From contig LSYV01000027.1 in NCBI GenBank assembly GCA_001584585.1, forward strand, positions 752,266 to 772,578: a stretch of 20,313 bases of DNA, read 5' to 3'. Position 1 is the first letter of the stretch. The number at the start of each line of letters is the position of its first letter. Source of the stretch: Gonium pectorale (lineage: Eukaryota; Chlorophyta; Chlorophyceae; Chlamydomonadales; Volvocaceae). The notes beneath the pieces were generated by a model. It saw nothing but the letters and a program-made list of their open reading frames with translations, ran no database searches and was not told where the DNA came from. This document shows, in pieces, positions 1 through 8,233 of the stretch. The position numbers and the translations under genes were made by a program.

Positions 1-255
1 ATGCCCAGGCCGGCTGCCGACGCCGGCGCGCCGCCGCGCAGCCGGAGGCGGGGGAGGGGCCCGCGCGCGCCGTCGCCGCCGCGGTGTCGCACAGTGTCGG
101 AGGGGTCCTGTGGGTGCGCACGCCCCGCGCGTCGGATCTCCAAGGCCACACAGCTGCTGCTGCTGTCCCTCCACACATGAGAGCTGCGCACTGCTTCGGC
201 GTGGGTGTGGGCGTGGGCGGCCTCCCCCTGCGCCGCTTTCCTCTCCTGGGAGTCA
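1..255. other. Flank beyond the 3' end of the RING gene
   Basis: This is the window edge downstream of the minus-strand RING gene stop, so it probably holds that gene's 3' UTR. No TTACA (the minus-strand form of the algal TGTAA poly(A) signal) is present. Bases 1-90 are extremely GC-rich and open in more than one frame, so they could be the edge of a coding exon belonging to an unseen gene. No family motif supports this, and the stretch is not called as a gene. Confidence 0.35.
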
Positions 256-748
256 CTACTGCGGGGGCTTTGCGGCGCCATCGGCCCCCGCGTCGTCCTC
301 GTCGTCGTCCTCCTGGTCAGCGGCCTCGTCCTCCTCCTCCTCGGTCTCCTCGTCGTCCTCCGGCTCCTCTCCGGGCTTTGGAAGGTGCTTGAGCTTCTGG
401 AAAAACTTGTGGCACAGGCAGCACTTGCCCCCTGTGGAGTTTTAGGGGTCAGGCGTGGTCAAGGGGTCCGCTGGAGGGGTCAGAATGATGGGAGGGTTAC
501 GGACACATACACGGTTATCGCTTCTGCACTGCCAGAAAGTATTGGCAGACGTCCAGCTAAGTTAACTGTGGGGCGGCCGGGCCGGGCATGTCGCAAGGAA
601 CATGCCGACGTGGCATTGTCGCACCTGTGGCGACGCGAGCTGCACAGCCTGCACAGAGCGTCTTGTGCCGACAAGGCAGGGTCAAGTACGCGATGGGCTC
701 CTTGTGACAGCGGAGACAGAGCTCGGGAGCGGTCTGCACATCGGCCAT
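256..748 (-). CDS. Small C3HC4 RING-finger protein with acidic C-terminal tail (2 exons)
   Basis: Coding exons are 748-625 and 431-256, with a 193-bp GT-AG intron (624-432). The product is 99 residues. The ATG at 748 is directly preceded by an in-frame TGA, which fixes the start in this exon. Splicing completes a RING finger: C11, C14, C26, H28, C32, C35, C45, C48 (C-x2-C-x11-C-x-H-x3-C-x2-C-x9-C-x2-C). The intron falls between the third and fourth metal-ligand pairs. The usual CPxC of the last pair is C45-C46-L-C48, so an extra cysteine replaces proline. Residues 63-92 hold 22 Asp/Glu in 30 positions, and the protein ends in AAKPPQ. No signal peptide or membrane segment is seen. RING folds usually bind E2 ubiquitin-conjugating enzymes. 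Ligase activity and substrate are inference here. The gene is divergent from CNX1E with 299 bp between the two ATGs. Upstream non-coding exons cannot be excluded. Confidence 0.8.
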
Positions 749-1047
749 TCAACTAGTTGTGTGCTGTGTTAGTCACTCTTGTCAGGTAGATGCCGGGGTC
801 AGGTAGAGGTCTCACTCAATTTGACGCAAACTGACAAGGTCGGCTTCAAAACCAATGCAGATAAGAGAATAAGCAGCACTCCTTATTTGGACATCATGAA
901 AAAAAATACCCAACGCATACCAAGAAAGACACACATACGCAGCCGACCCATCGTACACCTGTACGGCCGCTGGACTCTCCAGCTCCTCCCGCCCTTCAAG
1001 CAAATCCCTTGCTGCTGCCGCAGATCCAACGAACAAAAAACTTCAAA
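749..1047. promoter_or_regulatory. Divergent intergenic region between the RING gene and CNX1E
   Basis: The two start codons face away from each other across 299 bp, so both 5' UTRs and at least the core promoters must lie here unless transcripts begin within further upstream exons. The stretch is clearly less GC-rich than its surroundings, for example the A-run around 899-906 and the A-rich leader at 1031-1048 before the CNX1E ATG. I could not identify a convincing TATA box or named element. Confidence 0.5.
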
Positions 1048-4000
1048 ATGGGGTCAGCCTACAAGATGATACCCATACCCGAGGCGCAGGCCATCGTGCT
1101 CGCAAACACGCGGCCGCTGGGCGCCGTCACCGTCGGACTCGCGGGGGCACTGGGTGAGGCTTGACCGGGACACGTGGCTGCAAGCAGCCTATACCCCTCG
1201 CAGCCACACACATGCAGCCTCCACGCCGCACACCATATGCACCCCCGACCCCAGGGGGTCACACCACGCCCCCAACCCTCGCCATTTGCGTCCACACCTC
1301 CCCACTGGACAGGCCGCGTGCTAGCAAAGGAGGTGCTGGCCCCTGACAGCCTGCCGCCCTTCCCCGCCTCCATTAAGGTAGAACCGTACCGCCCTGTGGC
1401 GGCCTGGCTGGCCGGCTACACACCATTACCTCCTGTTCCGCCTCCTAGACACGTTTAAGTTATCTGCGTTCTCATGTCCTGCGCAGTCCCCGTTGGCGTC
1501 TTCGGGGTTGCAGTACTAATGAGCCTCGCCCGTGGCGGGACACCAACCAACGGGCGAGCCCCACGCGGAGGCATCCCCCCTAACCCCTCCGACTGTGCAC
1601 ACACGCGTGTCCTTTTCAACACGCGTGCCCTCCCCTACCCTTGTGCGCCCCGGGCTTTCCAGACTGAAATCGCCTTCCAACTTCTCCACTCCTCTGCCAC
1701 TTGCCCCCCTCCCTCCGGCCCCCGCGGTTCGGGACGCCATGCGCCTGAGGCCTCTAAGGCGCCTTCCCTACGCCTGAACCCCCACCCCCCCCCATCCCAC
1801 CCCGCAGGATGGCTACGCGGTCGTGTCGTCCGACGGGGTGGGCGAATACCCGGTGGTGGGAGAGTCGCGCGCCGGCCACCTGGACGACCTGCCGGTGCAG
1901 CCGGGGACCGTGGCCTACATCACCACGGGTGGGCGGGGAGAGGCAGCAGGGGCAGGCCGGGCTAGGAGGCAACCGGGGCAACTGGGTGGCTCGGGAAGCG
2001 GGCGACCGCGTAAAGCGGAAAGCATCGCAGCGGGTGGGCAGGGCTCGAGGAATGGGGCGGGGTTTGGGGGGTTGGGCTGGGAGGGTCGCGTGCGGCAGCC
2101 GCCAGGGGGGTAGATGGCCGCCTGGGGCTTCCCCGCCGGCCAAGGCGAGTACGGTAGGCCTGGGACGGGCGCCCGCGTTCCTGGACGGCTCGACATGCAC
2201 GCGGGATGGTCGGGAGGCGTGAGGCATGCGCGGTGACCGACCCAAGTTGCCCCTCCCGCCTCCTCGGGCGCAGCTCCGCGCTCCCCAGTCCCAGCTCCCG
2301 CCCCTTCCAGCCCTTGCCCACCCCTCCCATCCGCCCCTGCCATGATGGCCCGCGAACACGCGTGCTCGCCGGCCCCGCAGGCGCCCCAGTGCCCCCCGGT
2401 GCGGATGCGGTCATTCAGGTGGAGGATACGGAGCCGCTGCCGGCCGCGGGGGAGGGCGGCCAGCGGCGTGTGCGGATCAACAAGGCGGCCAGGGCGGGGC
2501 AGGACATCCGGCCTGTTGGGTCCGACATCATGTAGGTTGGCTCAGAGGGTGCCCGGGGGGCGGCGGGGAGAGGAGTGCGCCCACGCCGGAATAGTGGGCG
2601 GTTACGGCCGCGATTACTCCCGCCCAGAGACACCAGAGCAATGCACCAGCGGTCGACAATGATTTGGCATGAAACGGGGGCGGGGAGGGAGGTCCCCACT
2701 CCGCCTGAACCCGGCACTCCCCGCGCGCGCAGGCAGGGCGACGTGGTGCTCCGCGCGGGCGAGCGGGTGGGGGTGGCCGAGGTGGGCATCCTGGCCACGG
2801 TGGGCGCCGTGCAGCTGCGAGTGCACGCCACGCCGAAGGTGCGCCCCCCCCGGGTCGGGTCGGGTTGGGGGGGGGGGGGTCGGGGGTTTGGTTCAGTCCG
2901 TGGGCGAATAGCTGACTGATGACCGTCGAGCAGAGGATCGTTGACCCGTTCGGGGGTTCGGGGGGGGGGGTGTTGAGAGGCATCCTCAATAGAGAAGCCT
3001 GGGGCGCATGCCTCTCCCGATTGAAACAACTGGGAACTGAGGGCTGAGAGCTGGGCGCTGAGCGCTAGTGCCACCCTCCCTGTGGGTCCTGCGCATGTAT
3101 GGACCACGAGGCCGGTGGTCTGAACGGGCGGAGGGGGGAGGGCGGAGGGGTGTCCGGCAGCACCAGCAGCAGCCGTGCCGGGCGTGGTACGCGCGGGCAA
3201 GGGCGGGCGGAGGCTGCCCGGTGGCCACTGGGGGGGAGGGCGGCTGGGCGCCCCCGGGCTCCACCCTGAGCGCGCAGCCATGGTCGCTATGTGTCCTGGA
3301 GCGAGCGGGTACGGCGCCGCGCAGCAGGGGGCACCCGGGCCGGTCCCCTCCGCATGAAGGAGGGCGTGTGTGGAGGAGGTGTGTGTCTGGAGGTAGCGCG
3401 TGTATTGCGCAACGGGCGTGTGCCCGCTGCCAGCCCTCTTCCAGCCCATGCCGTCATGGCGTGATAACAGTGAACGAACGAACGCCGGGCGTGCGTCACC
3501 CTGGCGGGAGTAAAGGGACGTGAGGAGCCGCCACCGATACGCCCGTCATGGCACGACGAGGCGGCTATAGGCGACGGGCGCGACTGGGTACGCGGGCCGC
3601 CCGCCCCTCACTTTCCCGTGGCTCACTTCGTTCAGCCAGGTTTCCATCTCAACGGCGCGCCCCGCCTGCCCGTGTCCCTTTCCCCCTCCTACCCCCTCCC
3701 CTCCCCTGCTGTACCGACACGTCCCGCCGCGGTCCCGACACGTCCCGCTGGCACAGGTGGCCGTCCTCTCAACAGGTGCGGGCCGCGACGTTTGCATCTG
3801 GTGCAGTGTTCCTGTCTGCGCCATGTCACTACTGGCTGCGTGTTTTGAGACCGGCGAAGGAGCCCTCCTGCAACCACCTCCTCCGCCACACTCCTCGCGG
3901 CGAGCATGCTGCTGAGTGCCAGGTCGTCCTCGTTAAATATGCGCCCTCAACACTCCGGCCCTCTTCGCCGGTGCCCACGACTCCGCTCCCCCCTCTAGGC

Positions 4001-5944
4001 GATTAGGGTATTTCTACTTAGAACGCTCTCCAATTGTTTGCTCCCAGACGACCCAGCTTTGTTTTCTCAGATCCCTCTGCCCCCGCTCCCCAGGCGACGA
4101 GGTTGTCGACCCGGCCACTCGGCCCCTGGGACCCGGCCAGATCCGCGACGCCAACCGTTCCATGCTGCTGGCGGCGGCGGCACGCGCGGGCGCGGAGGCG
4201 GTGGACCTGGGCGTGGCGCGCGACACCGCGGGCCACCTGGAGGGCTGCCTGGCGGCCGCCATCGCGCAGCGGGTGGACGTGCTGATCACGTCGGGTGCGT
4301 GTGTGCATGCGGGGGGACTGGGAGGGGGCCGGGACCGCGGGTGACCGACCCGCGGGTCATGGGATGACCCGTGGGTCAGTACCGCACGTGCTGATCGCAT
4401 CGGATGTGTTGGGTGGGGGGGATTAGAGTGCTGGAAGGCATTCTCAGTAGAGAAGCCCTGGGGCGCATACATCTCCCGACCGTTGAAAACTGGCTGAGCG
4501 CTGCGGGTGGAAGGGAGGAGCCAGGGCCCCCGGTGTTTGCACTCCCGGTTTTCGCCCGATGCCGCGCCTCCCGGTGGTCTGTTGCATGTTGGGGGTTGGG
4601 GGGGGGGCACGGGGGGGGGACCGACCCCGTGGGTCCTGAGCCTGACCCGTCGGGTCATCCTGGCGCAAGTGCCGCTCTCGTTGCGCCGCGCCCGTGTGTG
4701 CCCCCCCGGCCAGGCCCCGTGGTTGCCGTCGGCGTTCCGTGCGCCCCTCGGAGCGCTTCCTACGGGGCACGGCCCTGCACAATGCCCCCCTTCCGCCAGT
4801 CCCTTGCGCAGGCGACGCGTCCATTGGCCTTGAGCATTGAATACCACTCGGCGCCGATTCCGGTTCCAAGCGTCTCGCTGCCGTCCTTTGTCCTGCCCGC
4901 CCCCCGCCAGGCGGCGTGTCCATGGGCGACCGCGACCTGATCAAGCCGCTGCTGGAGCGGCAGGGGGTAGTCCACTTTGGCCGCGTGTGGATGAAGCCCG
5001 GCAAGCCGCTCACCTTCGCCACCCTGGAGCTACCGGACGGCGACGGCCCGGCGGCGCCCGGGCGGCAGATGCTAGTGTTTGGACTGCCGGGTGCGCGTCG
5101 GGCAGTGGGCACACGCACTCGCAGGGTCACCCCAGAGAGAAGTCTGGACCGCAGCGGGGGCTACGGTGGTGGTCGCCGCCGAACTAACATGCAGGGACAT
5201 CACCCCTTCGGCTGCCTCTGGAGCTGGGCCCTACAACGACGCCATCACTTTCGCGCTTACGCTCGTCGTATGCGTCGCTTCTTTTCAACACTCACTCACG
5301 TGCTGGGCAAGGGGGCGCCATGGGGCTTCAAGGGGCTGCGGCTGCGTGGCTCCGGTGCGTGCCATATTGGGTTCGGCACTGCCCTGCTGGTCACAGGTTA
5401 CTTCTACTCCACATGATTACGCTGCCAGACCGTCGGCCGCCTCTCCTCCCCCTTCGCCCCCGTCTTTCCCCCATCGCCCCTCACCCCAGGCAACCCCGTC
5501 AGCAGCTTTGTGTGCTTCCACCTGGTCGTGCTGCCCGCGCTGCGCAAGATGGCGGGATGGGCGGCGCCGGCGCTGCGCCGCGTGGCGGCGCGCCTGGCGG
5601 CGCCGCTGCGGCTCGACCCCGAGCGGCCCGAGTACCACCGCTGCACGCTGCAGTGGAGCCCGCCGCCGCCCGGGTCGCCCGCGGCAGCCGCCGCCGCCGC
5701 CGTTGCCACCGCGGCGGCGGAGCCGCCGTCGTCCCCGCTGGCCGGCCACGAGCTGTGGGCAGTCAGCACGGGCAACCAGATCAGCAGCCGGCTACTGTCG
5801 GCGCGGTCGGCCAACGCGCTGCTGGAGCTGCCTTGTGCGGAGGGCACGCTGGCGGCGGGGACGCTGGTGTCGGCGCTGCTCATCGACGACCTGGGGGGCA
5901 TGCCGGTGCCGGAGGGCGGGGTGCCCACCACGCCGGGATTCTGA
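1048..5944 (+). CDS. CNX1E: Molybdopterin molybdenum insertase, CNX1 E-domain / MoeA / gephyrin-E type (9 exons)
   Basis: Exons: 1048-1153, 1313-1377, 1808-1928, 2381-2531, 2733-2838, 3757-3775, 4094-4294, 4911-5090, 5490-5944; product 467 residues. MoeA-family proteins insert molybdate into adenylylated molybdopterin, the last step of molybdenum cofactor synthesis, in the cytosol. Family motifs appear in order: [13 protein letters not shown] (50-62), [16 protein letters not shown] (98-113), DIRPVG, STGDE (188-192), [25 protein letters not shown] (254-265), MKPGKPLTF and FGLPGNPVS (313-321). The start fits the family N-terminus (MIPIPEAQ), and no in-frame upstream ATG was found. The exon 2 acceptor at 1311-1312 was chosen because it restores [19 protein letters not shown]. 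The protein ends at the E domain, with no MogA-like G domain; plants and animals fuse the two, while Chlamydomonas is known to keep CNX1E and CNX1G separate. Residues 373-399 form a Pro/Ala-rich insert absent from plant CNX1. Confidence 0.95.
1602..1627. repeat. Perfect inverted repeat in CNX1E intron 2
   Basis: A 9-bp stem (1602-1610 with 1619-1627; core ACGCGTGT / ACACGCGT) encloses an 8-nt loop, CCTTTTCA. It is fully intronic and its function is unknown. Confidence 0.7.
1641..1683 (-). repeat. Intron repeat, copy C (inverted, diverged)
   Basis: Read on the minus strand, this segment keeps TTGGAAGGC, TCAGT and AAAGCCCGGGGCGCA in the same order as the plus-strand copies at 2971 and 4429. 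It is more diverged than those two and sits in another intron of the same gene. Confidence 0.5.
1929..2380. other. CNX1E: CNX1E intron 3 (452 bp)
   Basis: Non-coding, with GTGGGC donor and CCCGCAG acceptor. It is G-rich in the first half and C-rich in the second. No motif or repeat was recognised. Confidence 0.7.
2839..3756. other. CNX1E: CNX1E intron 5 (918 bp)
   Basis: The longest intron of this gene, leading into the 19-nt microexon. It has two long G-runs (near 2867-2878 and 2961-2970), repeat copy A right after the second, and a pyrimidine-rich 3' half. No nested gene was recognised on either strand. Confidence 0.7.
2971..3067 (+). repeat. Intron repeat, copy A
   Basis: It starts directly after a G-run. 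The first 50 bp align with copy B (4429 onward) at about 43 of 51 positions by hand. The weaker 3' half shares GTTGAAA-like and GCTGAGCGCT segments with copy B. It is intronic. Confidence 0.65.
3776..4093. other. CNX1E: CNX1E intron 6 (318 bp)
   Basis: This intron separates the microexon from exon 7, with donor GTGCGG and acceptor CCCCAG. Nothing else was recognised in it. Confidence 0.65.
4347..4377. repeat. Palindrome pair 1 (GACCC-GGGTC family)
   Basis: GACCCGCGGGTC (4347-4358) and GACCCGTGGGTC (4366-4377; 14-mer TGACCCGTGGGTCA at 4365-4378) lie 7 bp apart. The same 14-mer recurs at 19668-19681. Confidence 0.75.
4429..4504 (+). repeat. Intron repeat, copy B
   Basis: Direct-orientation relative of copy A, again following a G-rich run. 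The best conserved block is TAGAGAAGCC(C)TGGGGCGCAT followed by TCTCCCGA. Confidence 0.65.
4623..4656. repeat. Palindrome pair 2 (GACCC-GGGTC family)
   Basis: GACCCCGTGGGTC (4623-4635) and GACCCGTCGGGTC (4644-4656) are 8 bp apart. Each carries one extra centre base compared with the 12-bp form. Confidence 0.7.
5091..5489. other. CNX1E: CNX1E intron 8 (399 bp)
   Basis: Non-coding, with GTGCGC donor and CCCCAG acceptor. No clear repeat or motif was seen. Confidence 0.7.
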
Positions 5945-8233
5945 GGAGGAATGCGCGGCTTGGGGCTGAGGGTGCGGAGAGCGGGAGGGGGGCTGGTGCC
6001 CCTAGCTTGGTGGCGCAGGCAGGGGCGGCGGGAGGGGGAGGGCCGCGACGCCGGGCGGGGTGGGGCGCCAGAAGGTTTTTGGCGCCTGCGTAGGACGGGG
6101 CTCTTGAGGCGCATAGCTGTGCAGTGGCGTGAAGGAACGGCGTTCGGAGCGTATTCGCTTGGCAGGCAATGAATGGTAAAAGCTGAGGTGTCTCGTTGCC
6201 CTAGGACAGAGGGTCTGGCCCAAGGGTGCAATGTGGCCTTCCCTGCCACACCTTTTTCAAGGGCTGCACGGCACTTGGCGGGGCCCAGGAGCGTACTGCA
6301 CTCGGCGGAGGAGCCAGCGGATCGGTCAAAAAGGCGGGCATGAGTCCGAGACATGAAAGGCCGCAAAGAAAGATCCCACCTCTACGGCCGTGCACAGCCG
6401 AAGGCGCCCGTAGGAGCCCCGGGAGTCCCATCACGAGAGGGGGCATCGCTACGAGGGACAAGGGGCTGCAACCCATTGCGCCCGTTGCGGCTGAAATCGG
6501 CTGATTTGGCCTCTGGCGGCAATAAAATTATAAAGAGCTGTTCAGAGGAAGCGGGAGGCGGGCAGCCCGCCAGGAATTGCTTGCATGGTGCGGGGCACCA
6601 CACACGGGTGCCCAGGGCAGCGGGCGCCACGTTGCGGGGTCGTGTAGCGGGTACTATGCGTAATGGGTTGTTGGGCTGCCGGCTAGAATGCCAGACTGCT
6701 CAACTGTTTGCCCCGCCTCGCTTGCCTACCTCGCCTAGTCTGTTTGCAGCATGTCCCAAGCACGCACATTCGCATGACGTAACACACGGGGGCCGAACAA
6801 GGCGTAGCTCTGCGGCCCCGCGGGGTGCGACACTCCGGGCGCTTGGGGGACCAAGCATATAGTCGTCCTGCCAGCGGCGCTAGCATGAGGAAGTACGGCG
6901 TCGAGCAACGTCGAGCAGCATTGGCCGGCACCCGACAGGGGTTTGCGGCGACGCACGGCGCCAACGGGCTGGCGACAGTGGCTGGCGCTGGCCGGTTCGC
7001 CCGGCGTCCGCGGCGCTGGACGTCGCTAGCGGGGGCCGAGGCTGCGTGCCGGCCGCTATGGAGCTTCGCCTGCTGCATGGCTGGCGCAGTCTAATTGTCT
7101 TAAGTCGCGATCTCGCGAAGTCCAGCTGGGGGCAAGGGGGACACGGTTCCCCCGAGTTCGAGGACTGGAGACACGGCGCCCGAGGGCTGCGGAGGGAGCG
7201 AAGGAACACCGTAGAACGACATACAAAGGCAGCTGGCCGCAACTGCGTGTGCCGGAGGTCGTGGGATACGGTGGGATCTTCCGTGTGGCTCCCCAAAACC
7301 CACACCGTGCTGGTCATCAAGGAACTGAAAGTGGCGTCTGATACTGACATCCGTACGCCGATGAAGCAACCGCCTCATGACATGAATCTGGACAACTGGA
7401 CACGTACACCACACGAATAACAATAAGGTGTAGCCTCCCCCCCTGCACCTGAATGTCGACGGCCATCCCAGCATGCCAGCAGGAGGTGATTTGCAAGCAT
7501 TTGGGCTTTACGAACTGATGCGACTTGAGCAGTCGCGACAGGGCGCAGCTGGGCGCTGTAGACTCATAAATGCGGCCTGGCATCGCGGAGCTGTACTGTT
7601 ACTCAGTGCGCGTCCAGTCATTCGCAAGGGTGCGAGTCGGCCCAACGATGGCTGGTTGCCGTCTGCATATTACAATAGTGTCGCATACATAATCCTTGAC
7701 AGCGCGATCGTCATCGCGTAATTGTGCGCACGTTCGTAGAGAATTTCGCCTGCACATGGTACGGCAGTGCGCGGCGGTAAGCCCTCGCCCCTAAGCTGTG
7801 AGCGCTGCAATCTTTTCACCGCTTCCGCAGCACGGAGGCAGCGAGTTGCAGTCTCTCTGTTCTGAGGTCGGGAAGCAGTCGGCTCCCTAGACCCTAGCCG
7901 AGGTGCAGCCCCCATAATCCTTAGGAAAGCGCGCAATTACATTGCCACGTTTGTGGTCAACCGCTTGCCGGCCGCTGTGAGAGGTGAGAGCCGAGGCTGC
8001 TGATGAGGTTGTTGGGTTCGGCCCCACGCAGTGCGACCCTCAACCGCGGGCGCTACTCTACAATTGGGAACCAACTTCACGTTTGCGTGGGATCATTGGA
8101 CTCCAGTCCAGGGAAGGACAACTGGGGCTTGCTCGAGCCGGCCGCCGATGCGGGCGTGCATTGACCCCCTTGCCCCGTTTCGCAACCCCCGCAGCGGCGC
8201 CAGTAGCACTCACTTCATCCCCTGCGTTGCGCC
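5945..8233. other. Intergenic region between CNX1E and the H+-ATPase gene
   Basis: This 2.3 kb holds the CNX1E 3' UTR and, at its right end, the 5' region of the H+-ATPase gene. The canonical algal poly(A) signal TGTAA is absent throughout. An AATAAA lies at 6521-6526 within an A/T-rich patch and could serve, but it is 577 bp past the stop. Open frames on both strands lack family motifs and coding-like codon use. A short plus-frame stretch at about 7265-7340 weakly resembles the start of an NAD-kinase domain and is treated as unproven. No transposon, tRNA or other RNA gene was recognised. Confidence 0.6.

Larger units (their letters stand above)
1378..1807. other. CNX1E: CNX1E intron 2 (430 bp)
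   Basis: Non-coding, with GTAGAA donor and CCCGCAG acceptor. It holds an inverted repeat (1602-1627) and an inverted, diverged copy of the CNX1E intron repeat (1641-1683). A C-run lies just before the acceptor. Confidence 0.8.
4295..4910. other. CNX1E: CNX1E intron 7 (616 bp)
   Basis: Non-coding, with GTGCGT donor and GCCAG acceptor. It holds four GACCC/GGGTC palindromes in two pairs (4347-4377 and 4623-4656), with repeat copy B between the pairs. Confidence 0.75.

Noticed and set aside
205..756. 183-codon plus-strand open frame opposite the RING gene
   Set aside because: Its Leu/Val-rich start is the antisense of the acidic tail (GAC/GAG codons read backwards). The minus strand has a spliced RING with all eight ligands.
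1319..1334. Alternative acceptors for CNX1E exon 2 (after GCTAG at about 1324 or CAAAG at about 1329)
   Set aside because: They either break the frame or drop the conserved GRVL segment. The acceptor at 1311-1312 restores [14 protein letters not shown] exactly as in the family.
2415..3449. 344-codon open frame on the minus strand
   Set aside because: It runs antisense through CNX1E exons 4 and 5 and intron 5, has proline/arginine-rich chance composition, and shows no domain.
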